Shown piece after piece: positions 16,554 through 23,072 of a DNA stretch of 64,000 nucleotides. Under the pieces are notes generated by a model, which searched no databases, was not told the origin of the DNA, and saw nothing but the letters and a program-made list of their open reading frames with translations. The translations under genes and the position numbers were made by a program. Position 1 is the first letter of the stretch. Each line of letters starts with the position of its first letter. This stretch comes from Rufibacter immobilis. Lineage in GTDB: Bacteria > Bacteroidota > Bacteroidia > Cytophagales > Hymenobacteraceae. The stretch spans positions 1 through 64,000 of the forward strand of contig NZ_RJJE01000004.1 in NCBI RefSeq assembly GCF_003721565.1, given 5' to 3'.

Positions 16554-17031
16554 CCCCTTGCAAACAGTTTGGCTAAAGGAGTCAGCGTATAATGCTATCC
16601 TGATTGAAACCATTAAGAAAATGCCTTTAGAAACAGGGGGCATATTAATGGGCTATTGGGGAAATAATAATGAAGCCGTAGTAACTGCCGTTATAGGGCC
16701 TGGCTCCAAGGCGATTCATTTGAAGCGGTCGTTTATTCCGGACAATGAATACCACCTTGAAGAAATCAGTTCGCACTATGCTGATTCAGGACAAACCGAA
16801 ACCTATCTGGGGGATTGGCATACTCACCCGAAAGCAAATGCATACTTAAGCGGCCGGGACGAGGAGACGCTGATTGCAATTGCTAATCACAAGGAGGCCC
16901 GGCTCCCAAACCCCTTGATGATGATTTTAGGGACCAAGCCGTTTGGTCTAAAAGTGTGGACCCATTCCTATGTAAAGCATTTTTTCTATACTAAACGAGT
17001 GATTTCTGAATGTAAAATAAAATTATATTAA
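16546..17031 (+). CDS. JAB/JAMM-family deconjugating metalloprotease, Cap3-like
   Basis: A 161-residue protease with the full JAMM motif: E29 ('LETGGILMG'), H92-x-H94-P, S102 and D105 ('WHTHPKANAYLSGRDEE'). In bacterial conjugation operons such enzymes process the modifier or cleave its conjugates. It starts at a GTG (16546) overlapping the E2-E1 stop by 8 bp, so translation is coupled. The next in-frame ATG would delete the region just before E29. It is the last gene of the operon, 54 nt before a perfect hairpin. Motif complete, so probably active. Confidence 0.88.
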   Translation: MNSPLQTVWLKESAYNAILIETIKKMPLETGGILMGYWGNNNEAVVTAVIGPGSKAIHLKRSFIPDNEYHLEEISSHYADSGQTETYLGDWHTHPKANAYLSGRDEETLIAIANHKEARLPNPLMMILGTKPFGLKVWTHSYVKHFFYTKRVISECKIKLY

Positions 17032-17085
17032 TAGGAATTCTGTAGAGTAACAGGACAGCAATTCATCTGCCAAGACCTCAAAGGC

Positions 17086-17137
17086 TTATATCTATTTTTA
17101 GTCTGTTTTCTGGAAAACAGACTAAAAATAGATATAA
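17086..17137. terminator. Perfect 25-bp hairpin ending the conjugation operon
   Basis: Arms 17086-17110 (starting TTATATCTATTTTTAG) and 17113-17137 are perfectly complementary over 25 bp with a 2-nt TG loop. AT-rich ends give U-rich tails on both strands, so it can terminate in either direction. Its length exceeds what a terminator needs, so a recombination or protein-binding role is possible. Confidence 0.6.
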
Positions 17138-17183
17138 TAACTGCACCAATGCATTTATTTTAAATTCAAGTGCATTGAAAGAA

Positions 17184-17369
17184 ATGAAAAATAATTTAAT
17201 AATAGAAGAACATCCTTTTGGTTATTACCTTCCTCAAAACGCCGAAAAATTGTTAATCGGAAGCTTTCCTTGCTACAACGGTGAAGACTATGGAGATTGG
17301 TTTTATAGCGGAAGCGGCAAAAGCTAGCGTAACAGATTTAGGGAAATTATCAAACCGCCTCTCTACTAA
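17184..17369 (+). pseudogene. Remnant of a uracil-DNA glycosylase-fold protein
   Basis: From ATG 17184 the frame reads 'MKNNLIIEEHPFGYYLPQNA' and 'EKLLIGSFPCYNGEDYGDWF' and 'YSGSGKS', then TAG (17325-17327), then 'RNRFREIIKPPLY' to TAA (17367-17369). The opening HPFG...AKxLIxGSFP...FYxSGRNxFW pattern is that of a DNA-glycosylase (UDG superfamily) group. Only the first third survives, with an in-frame stop, so it is a decayed fragment. It suggests an old insertion or deletion junction between the conjugation operon and the nuclease gene. Confidence 0.5.
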
Positions 17370-17452
17370 AATTTACATCCTGCCAAGACAACTTATAAAA
17401 ATATTTTCATTTTGTACTTTTTAGCTAAGCTGGAAAAGTAGTATCTTTTAGC

Positions 17453-19060
17453 ATGGAAGTGGAAAAAGACGAAGGTAACGTTTATGCCTACAATGTTGAG
17501 GATAAGATTATCCATATCTCCGAGGCACGCAGCGGTAAGAAAGGATATTTCTGCCTGGGCTGCAGAAGGGAAATGCAAGCCGTTAAATTCAAGATTGAGA
17601 ATTATCAGTCTTACTTCCGGCATGACCCCAAAGGGGTAGAGCCAAACAGAAAGTGTACTTACTCAGATGAAACCCACCGGCATAAACTAGCCAAAGATAT
17701 TCTCCAGCAAATCAAGAGGATTAAAGTACCGCCGGTTTACAAATACCCCCCAAAGGGGCATGACGGACTAGCTAACTTACTACAGGAGGACCAATTCATT
17801 GAAGCACACACGGTAGAGAATGAAACCTGCTTCTATGAAAATGAAAACGGAGAGATTAAGTGGGGAAAGAAAAAGGACGTAGATGAGCGCTTTCTACTTA
17901 TTCAACCGGACGTTACTTTTTTCAATAAAGACTACCAACCTATTCTTTTCATTGAATTAGTGGCCACCCACAGCTTGACGTTGGAGAAAAGGGTAAAAAT
18001 AAGGCGGCTAGGGATTGATACTGTGCTAGTCCGCATACCCAAAGACTCTCCACAGGAAATAGAGGACACCTTTTACAAATCAGAAAAAACAAAGTGGGTA
18101 TATAACCATGAGCAAGAACGCGCTGACTACATACCAGTTCCCAACCCAGATGCAGTGGGAGTACCACCAGTTGATGAACTCCAAAGAAAGCTTTTTGAAG
18201 AATCTTTCGAGTGCCGAGCAGCGCAAATTAGAAGCTTTGTACGTGGAATTAACAAATGCCTGGCAGCGAAACCATACCGAGACATTGAATCAAGCTTTAG
18301 AGACGAAATATCAAGAGTTGAGGGAAATACAGCAGATAATCAAGAGCGACTGCGCAGACTTCAGGAAAAGCACCGAGGAGAGCTTGTCGGCAAATATTCA
18401 GAAGAAGAAGCAAAAATTGAATACCAACATGAGCAGCTTAGCCGAGAGGAAGAAGAATTTCGAGCAATCGCAGCTGCAGCGGAATCTGATTTTAAGCGAA
18501 AAGCAGCAGACCTTGACGCAGAAACGGCAGACCTTAGCAGAAAATCAGGACTTCTTGAACTTAGAATCTCAGAGGAAATCACAAGCCTTGGACGAAGTAG
18601 AGGAGAAATTGAACGAGAAGAAGCAGCTATTGACCGAGACCTTAGAGCTGAAGAACGAAGAATTGAGCAAATTCATAAAGATACAAACGACTTACCAAGC
18701 CGATTTGCAGGACTTGAAGCAGCAGCTAAACGCCAGTTTGCAGCTGCTTCAGACCGAGAAAGAGCAGAAATTAGCGGAGTACAAGAATCTGGAAAGCAAC
18801 TACCAGCAAGATTTGAAAAAGATAGAACAAAACTTGAAAGCGGATTTGTCGAATTACGAGGAGAAGTTACTGCAAAAATTGAAACAAGAGATACTACAGG
18901 AGATTCAGAACTGTCCCGAAGAGTTAAAAGAATACTTCTTGCGGGAGGAACACTCGCAAATTTCCATGAAGGAATCCTTGCTTTCAAAAGAAACAAAAGA
19001 GCGCTGGAATGCCTTAACTCGGGGGCTTTCAAGAATTGGATTAGACAAGAAGGGAGTTGA
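17453..19060 (+). CDS. CoiA-like protein: zinc-binding and nuclease-like head, coiled-coil tail
   Basis: A 535-residue protein. Residues 1-85 carry Cys/His pairs (C34, C37, H57, C68, H75) resembling the CoiA N-terminus; 145-200 hold 'QPDVTFFNKDYQPILFIELV' (D153, E168), a PD-(D/E)XK-like core. From about 255 ('FECRAAQIRSFVRGINKCL') to 490 it is charged coiled coil, ending in 'ELSRRVKRILLAGGTLANFH' and 'ALECLNSGAFKNW', a tail I associate with CoiA-like proteins of Bacteroidota. A DNA-processing or defence role is inferred. From 18108 on, Leu is nearly always CTT and Arg CGA/AGA, unlike the first 650 bp, because a second frame is open there. It starts 83 bp after the glycosylase remnant. Confidence 0.72.
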   Translation: MEVEKDEGNVYAYNVEDKIIHISEARSGKKGYFCLGCRREMQAVKFKIENYQSYFRHDPKGVEPNRKCTYSDETHRHKLAKDILQQIKRIKVPPVYKYPPKGHDGLANLLQEDQFIEAHTVENETCFYENENGEIKWGKKKDVDERFLLIQPDVTFFNKDYQPILFIELVATHSLTLEKRVKIRRLGIDTVLVRIPKDSPQEIEDTFYKSEKTKWVYNHEQERADYIPVPNPDAVGVPPVDELQRKLFEESFECRAAQIRSFVRGINKCLAAKPYRDIESSFRDEISRVEGNTADNQERLRRLQEKHRGELVGKYSEEEAKIEYQHEQLSREEEEFRAIAAAAESDFKRKAADLDAETADLSRKSGLLELRISEEITSLGRSRGEIEREEAAIDRDLRAEERRIEQIHKDTNDLPSRFAGLEAAAKRQFAAASDRERAEISGVQESGKQLPARFEKDRTKLESGFVELRGEVTAKIETRDTTGDSELSRRVKRILLAGGTLANFHEGILAFKRNKRALECLNSGAFKNWIRQEGS

Positions 19061-19115
19061 CCCGGCAAAATTCATTGAGTTAATGGAGCAGCACACGCTT
19101 TTAAACTCAAACTAA
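18108..19115 (+). CDS. Possible overlapping gene: coiled-coil protein in the alternative frame
   Basis: A 335-codon open frame overlapping the CoiA-like gene by 953 bp in a different forward frame, and running 55 bp past its stop. The product starts 'MSKNALTTYQFPTQMQWEYH', continues as Gln/Glu/Lys/Leu-rich coiled coil (about 35-270), and ends 'LSRIGLDKKGVDPAKFIELM'. Codon use here (CAG, TTG, ACC, GAA mixed) looks at least as natural as in the main frame. Options: real dual coding, a chance open frame created by a repetitive coiled coil, or the main frame being the shadow. I see no strong ribosome-binding site; only the ATG itself. Confidence 0.4.
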   Translation: MSKNALTTYQFPTQMQWEYHQLMNSKESFLKNLSSAEQRKLEALYVELTNAWQRNHTETLNQALETKYQELREIQQIIKSDCADFRKSTEESLSANIQKKKQKLNTNMSSLAERKKNFEQSQLQRNLILSEKQQTLTQKRQTLAENQDFLNLESQRKSQALDEVEEKLNEKKQLLTETLELKNEELSKFIKIQTTYQADLQDLKQQLNASLQLLQTEKEQKLAEYKNLESNYQQDLKKIEQNLKADLSNYEEKLLQKLKQEILQEIQNCPEELKEYFLREEHSQISMKESLLSKETKERWNALTRGLSRIGLDKKGVDPAKFIELMEQHTLLNSN

Positions 19116-19191
19116 TCACTTAATACCCTTACAATTGTAAAAAATCACCCTATCTACTAAAACTGGTTGAAGTGGATGTTATAAATGAATT

Positions 19192-19683
19192 ATGAGGATA
19201 AACCTGTCAGAAGACGAAAGAAGCTTTTTAGCATTACTAAAACACTTCAAAGTAACGGCTTCCACTCCTGTAATGGAACCTAGTATCATCCACACGAAAG
19301 ATAGGTTCCTTTCACCACTGGCAAGCAGCAATGTATATAGTATTATTGAGTCCCTGATAGATAAAGATATTATTAGGATTCAAAATAACGGGAAGTTTAA
19401 TTCCTATTACCTTACTGAAGAGGGAGCCAGCCAGGTCTATGGCACATTTGATTTAGAGCAGGGGGTGTCACAATTCATGCAAATATTCCAACATTTTAGA
19501 GTGCAAAGTGGACATGTTTTAGTGCTTGGGAGCATTATGGCCACTCGTGACCAGTTTCTCTCTCCAGTTTACAATGAACGCATAGAGGAAATCATTGAAA
19601 AGGCTGTAGGTGACGATTTAATAAAGATGGAAGATAATTTTTATCGACTAACCGCCAAGGGGGAAAAATACCTATATCGCTAA
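19192..19683 (+). CDS. Protein with two tandem winged-helix-like repeats
   Basis: A 163-residue protein made of an internal duplication: 'FLALLKHFKV...TKDRFLSPLASSNVYSII' (12-50) followed by '...YYLTEEGASQVYG' (71-83), then 'FMQIFQHFRV...TRDQFLSPVYNERIEEII' (94-132) followed by '...FYRLTAKGEKYLY' (150-162). Each half looks like a winged helix with a terminal beta-hairpin, so a DNA-binding or protein-binding role is plausible. I do not recognise a named family. It lies 76 bp after the overlapping coiled-coil ORF, with a TTACAATTGTAA palindrome (19129-19140) between. Confidence 0.65.
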   Translation: MRINLSEDERSFLALLKHFKVTASTPVMEPSIIHTKDRFLSPLASSNVYSIIESLIDKDIIRIQNNGKFNSYYLTEEGASQVYGTFDLEQGVSQFMQIFQHFRVQSGHVLVLGSIMATRDQFLSPVYNERIEEIIEKAVGDDLIKMEDNFYRLTAKGEKYLYR

Positions 19684-19720
19684 TGCCTTATCTCAGAACT
19701 TCAACCTGATTTACATTTAA

Positions 19721-20095
19721 ATGATTAAAATAAAACACCCGGACAAGGATTGCAATAGTAGCCAAGAAGCACTTTTAGCTAGCTGTCCCGCTGACCAGCG
19801 CCGATTCAATGAACTGCTTTTCACAATAGGAAACATTACTTACCGGTACCATCAGGCCGCCAAAGACTTCTCCCCCAGTCTCCAGGACTATCATGAATGG
19901 TTGGAAGGATTACCCGAAACCGTCAGAAAAGGAATGCAGGAGAAAGGCTTTGAAAGGTGCAAAAGTGTTCTCTCTTTTACACGGTATGTGAATGAAAAAA
20001 ACGATATAGGGTTAGAAGAATATATTCGGCAACAGATGGATGCGGAGGATTTAGCAGAATATCAAGGGTTCTTAACAATTGGAAAAGAACAGTAA
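19721..20095 (+). CDS. Unknown 124-residue soluble protein
   Basis: Not recognised. The protein is charged and probably all-helical ('MIKIKHPDKDCNSSQEALLA...', 'YHEWLEGLPETVRKGMQEKG', 'YVNEKNDIGLEEYIRQQMDA'), with no signal peptide or membrane segment. It lies 37 bp after the tandem winged-helix gene and 8 bp before the next gene, with which it probably forms an operon. Codon use and an uninterrupted frame support coding. Confidence 0.6.
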   Translation: MIKIKHPDKDCNSSQEALLASCPADQRRFNELLFTIGNITYRYHQAAKDFSPSLQDYHEWLEGLPETVRKGMQEKGFERCKSVLSFTRYVNEKNDIGLEEYIRQQMDAEDLAEYQGFLTIGKEQ

Positions 20096-20103
20096 CCAAT
20101 AGT

Positions 20104-20493
20104 ATGCAGGAGCTCCAGGACACCCCAAATTTAAGCTTATTAAAAGCACTCCAACAGATAATATCTGGCCTAGCTGACCCCACAAAGCACTATATGGTCA
20201 ATGCTAATTATTACGAACACCTCCCTTCAGGAGCGGCGACTTCTGAACGATGGTATATTGCATGTATCTATTTCCATCAGGAAGCAGCTTGGAATGTCGA
20301 ATTAACAGTTGATGGGCTAGCGTGTGATGTACTCCTGAACCGAAATCAGCCCGAAGAGAAATTCCGCATTAAAATTCCCTACGAGGAAATTTGGGAGGTT
20401 CTGGAAAGAAATGACAGTAGCCACGTCTTCACAACTGAAGGGCGTATTTTCTACAACGCCCAGGCAATGAAAAGGCTGTCTCCTTCCATCTAG
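20104..20493 (+). CDS. Unknown 129-residue soluble protein
   Basis: Not recognised. An N-terminal helix ('NLSLLKALQQIISGLADPTK') is followed by beta-rich sequence ('RWYIACIYFHQEAAWNVELT', 'EEKFRIKIPYEEIWEVLERN'). No signal peptide or membrane segment. The gene follows the previous one after 8 bp. Its stop codon lies in a small inverted repeat TCTAGAT-ATCTAGA (20489-20505). Confidence 0.6.
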   Translation: MQELQDTPNLSLLKALQQIISGLADPTKHYMVNANYYEHLPSGAATSERWYIACIYFHQEAAWNVELTVDGLACDVLLNRNQPEEKFRIKIPYEEIWEVLERNDSSHVFTTEGRIFYNAQAMKRLSPSI

Positions 20494-20612
20494 ATAATAT
20501 CTAGACTCCTTCTTGTATAACATATAGCTCCTTCTCTGCTCCCCTATCAATTGACACAACTTCGGTTATCAAAAAAGGAGGAAAAGAATAGCAGCATCTT
20601 TAACAACTGAAT

Positions 20613-20634
20613 AGCAAGTTTTCCTAAACTTGCT
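20613..20634. terminator. Stem-loop in the gap before the lipoprotein gene
   Basis: AGCAAGTTT (20613-20621), TCCT loop, AAACTTGCT (20626-20634): a perfect 9-bp stem with a tetraloop. No long T run follows, so it may be a weak terminator for the upstream pair or an mRNA 5' element. Confidence 0.35.
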
Positions 20635-20713
20635 GCCAATTCTTTATCCGCATAAAGGCATTAGACGTATAAGTTCTAAATAACTTTTGTCTAACTTTAT
20701 AAAGCGCTATGTG

Positions 20714-21151
20714 ATGAGGAAGTATTATTACCTCCTGGTGCTTATCCTCTTATTTTCCTGTAGTGAGGATAAAGACATAAACCCAGACGGCGACACCTAT
20801 AAAGTGGTGATTGAGCAGGCTGGGGATTATACTAATTACAATAAATCATTAATAGCCGTTACTCCTGATGTGGATGGCCAGACGTTGAAATTCAACAGCG
20901 TTGAGAAAAATCAAACAACGGATAACTATTTAGATAATAGTGATTTATCAAGCCCCATAATCACATTGGTTTCTCAGAACCTCTCCAGAGAAATAGAATT
21001 CAATTTTATCATTAGCCCTATCCCAGTGGCTACTGCTGGGCCGATGACAGTCAAATTTACTTTTTATAAAGACGGGAAATCAATCGGTGAAAAATCATTT
21101 TCCTACCTTGATGATTTTGATGTGAAACAGGAAAACCTAAAATTTAAATAA
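20714..21151 (+). CDS. Small lipoprotein of unknown function
   Basis: A 145-residue protein with a lipoprotein signal (MRKYYYLLVLILLFSCSEDKD, lipobox Cys at 16) and a beta-rich body ('YKVVIEQAGDYTNYNKSLIA', 'EIEFNFIISPIPVATAGPMT') that could be an immunoglobulin-like fold. Not recognised. It converges on the fic gene with a 13-bp gap. The ATG at 20714 gives the lipoprotein signal; an upstream TTG at 20687 does not improve it. Confidence 0.6.
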   Translation: MRKYYYLLVLILLFSCSEDKDINPDGDTYKVVIEQAGDYTNYNKSLIAVTPDVDGQTLKFNSVEKNQTTDNYLDNSDLSSPIITLVSQNLSREIEFNFIISPIPVATAGPMTVKFTFYKDGKSIGEKSFSYLDDFDVKQENLKFK

Positions 21152-21164
21152 CCTACCCGACCAT

Positions 21165-22511
21165 TTATCGCTCCACCCCTCCCTTATCCTGGTGTAGCTC
21201 TTTGGTAGCAGTGCCGTGCCTCTGGGCCCTCTCGGGCTTTTCCAAGATACTGATGGCATTTTTTATATCACTTACAGCGCCTCCTTCTGTTAAGCCTGGA
21301 ATTGTAGCCGAAGCGCCAAGCGCGTTATGGACGTGAGATTTGTTCACCCCTCCGACATAAGGTACTTTGGAAACGAATTTCGCCACGTCTTGCAACCTCT
21401 CCCCTTCCGTCTCTTTCCCATGGGCTTTCAACTCCAAGCTTATGATGGCCGAAGCTTTAATAAAAAGCTCTTTTGCTTCCGTGTGGTTCTTTGGCTGGCC
21501 ACTCTGGAGTTGTTGCGCTGACGAAGGTGCCTTTAAAACAGGAATCTCCTTTCCAGCGGATACATATTTCACTTGGTCGATTGCTTTTGTAAATCGCTCG
21601 GCATCCTGATAGAGGTAATGCTCAGGTTTCGCCCCTCCCTCTAAAATAGACTTGCCAATAGTACGTAAACCCTTCTCATAGTTTTTCAGGCTCTTAGGTT
21701 CTTCCACAATGCTTTTTACTTGCTGCTTCACCACGATATCCCACCGGTCAGCTATCCGGTTGCCGGTCACCTCAAGCTCCCGCAATGCTTCGATACGCTT
21801 CATGGCTGCCGAGGACTCCGGAGTTCTTGCAGCTCCTTCTGTCCTGGCTTTCTCGGCTTCAATACCAGGCAACGGGGTGGTGATTTCTTGTAGAAACTCT
21901 TTTAGCGGAGCTAAGTTTTTATGTGCTTCCTGAAGAGCGTAAGGTTTGACAATTGCAAACTTTCTGGCTTCATTATACTTAGCGGGCTCTGCCCGGTTAA
22001 AGTCAATGTCATATCCGGCTTCTTTTCCTAACTGAGTAAGAGCGGCTTGCAGGGTTCTACCGTTACCCTCCCGAAAGGGATGAACGTGATTGTACTGGTC
22101 TAAATAATAGGAAGCACGCTCTATGAATTTTTCTTGGCCTAACCCTTTCAAGTTATTTTCCTGCTGGAGTTGCTGGCTGATGGCTTCCAAACGCTGTTCT
22201 ATCTCCTTGAAAGGGGCATACCTCATTTCCTGAGGCACTAGGTTGACCACAGTATCCTTTATGCCTTGGAAGCCTCCCCTGTTCGCTCTGGTCTCACCGG
22301 CCCATGGATAGACCTTTTGAAAAAGCTCCTTATGGATTTTTTGCAAATGCTCCTGGTCGAACTTACCGGGAATGCCTCCCTCCTCTTTCAGGATGGCCGC
22401 ACCGAAACCGGCAAACTTATTCTCCAGACGCGCCAGGGCTTCCCTGTTCCGAATACCCTTATGGTTAAGTAGAACCCCGTTCTCGTCGCTGAATCCGTCA
22501 TGCTTCGCCAT
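21165..22511 (-). CDS. Fic/DOC-family AMP-transferase toxin with long C-terminal extension
   Basis: A 448-residue protein. Residues about 15-195 form a Fic domain with the complete active motif HPFREGNGR (144-152) and the flap region 'GETRANRGGFQG' (72-83). Fic enzymes transfer AMP from ATP to target proteins. The remaining 250 residues are helical and end in a charged tail. An antitoxin-like gene ends 17 bp upstream, making a class I pair like VbhA-VbhT. VbhT also carries a T4SS-targeting tail, and this gene follows the coupling-protein gene in the mobilisation operon, so export to the recipient is an attractive inference. No BID domain can be named by eye. Confidence 0.85.
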   Translation of the reverse strand: MAKHDGFSDENGVLLNHKGIRNREALARLENKFAGFGAAILKEEGGIPGKFDQEHLQKIHKELFQKVYPWAGETRANRGGFQGIKDTVVNLVPQEMRYAPFKEIEQRLEAISQQLQQENNLKGLGQEKFIERASYYLDQYNHVHPFREGNGRTLQAALTQLGKEAGYDIDFNRAEPAKYNEARKFAIVKPYALQEAHKNLAPLKEFLQEITTPLPGIEAEKARTEGAARTPESSAAMKRIEALRELEVTGNRIADRWDIVVKQQVKSIVEEPKSLKNYEKGLRTIGKSILEGGAKPEHYLYQDAERFTKAIDQVKYVSAGKEIPVLKAPSSAQQLQSGQPKNHTEAKELFIKASAIISLELKAHGKETEGERLQDVAKFVSKVPYVGGVNKSHVHNALGASATIPGLTEGGAVSDIKNAISILEKPERAQRHGTATKELHQDKGGVER

Positions 22512-22528
22512 GGTTGCAATTGTAAAAG

Positions 22529-22990
22529 TTAACCATTCTTCTCCCCTTCTGCCCTATCATTGAAAAGGTCGGGTAAGGTTGCCATGGAATTCTCTTTGAA
22601 TGATTCCTTCCTATTGAAAGTCTGGTCAACAGACATTTTTGCGTTCCAATACTCTTCGTCGGAATCAGGCAAATCTGAAACAGAATTGGCCGCTTCCTCG
22701 GGAACGGCCAATGTCATGCTTGCTGGTTCTGGTTCCGGGCTTGGCGAATCCAGTCCGTGGTACTTCGTCAACTCATCCAATGCTTGTCGCAGGGTCCACT
22801 CTCCGTCTACATACTTCTGCATAAATTCCAAGGCTTCCCCATCGGGCATCGGCCCATTGCTCATAACAAGAGCAAAGCCATGATTTGCGATGCTTTCACG
22901 TTCCGCTCTCTTTGCCAGTTCCTCAATGCTCAACCCTGCGGGGGCAGGCTTGAAAAAAGTGCCTCCAGGTTTCCAATTGCTATTTTCCAT
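22529..22990 (-). CDS. VbhA-like antitoxin partner of the Fic protein
   Basis: A 153-residue acidic protein. Residues about 20-80 ('SIEELAKRAERESIANHGFA', then 'GEALEFMQKYVDGEWTLRQA') match the VbhA antitoxin layout, including the 'YVxGExTLxxA' segment. The inhibitory helix of this class carries (S/T)xxxE(G/N); the corresponding place here reads 'FALVMSNG' (39-46) without the Glu, so inhibition may work differently. The tail (80-153) is acidic and disordered. The start at 22990 (MENSNWKP) is preferred over an upstream ATG at 23029. The gene ends 17 bp before fic. Confidence 0.65.
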   Translation of the reverse strand: MENSNWKPGGTFFKPAPAGLSIEELAKRAERESIANHGFALVMSNGPMPDGEALEFMQKYVDGEWTLRQALDELTKYHGLDSPSPEPEPASMTLAVPEEAANSVSDLPDSDEEYWNAKMSVDQTFNRKESFKENSMATLPDLFNDRAEGEKNG

Positions 22991-23072
22991 ACTTTGTTTT
23001 TCACCCAATCTTCTATACAATATACGCAAAAATGGCCGAAAAAGCCAGTATAAACAGAGCGTAGTAGCGCTG

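Noticed and set aside
12746-17031. Calling the operon a standard type II CBASS
   Set aside because: No CD-NTase and no known CBASS effector (phospholipase, nuclease or TM effector) is encoded in or near it, although Cap2- and Cap3-like proteins are present.
17453-19115. A frameshifted single gene (nuclease head in one frame, coiled coil in the other)
   Set aside because: The first frame stays open to 19060 and ends in a recognisable tail, so a shift is not needed; kept as the dual-coding question instead.
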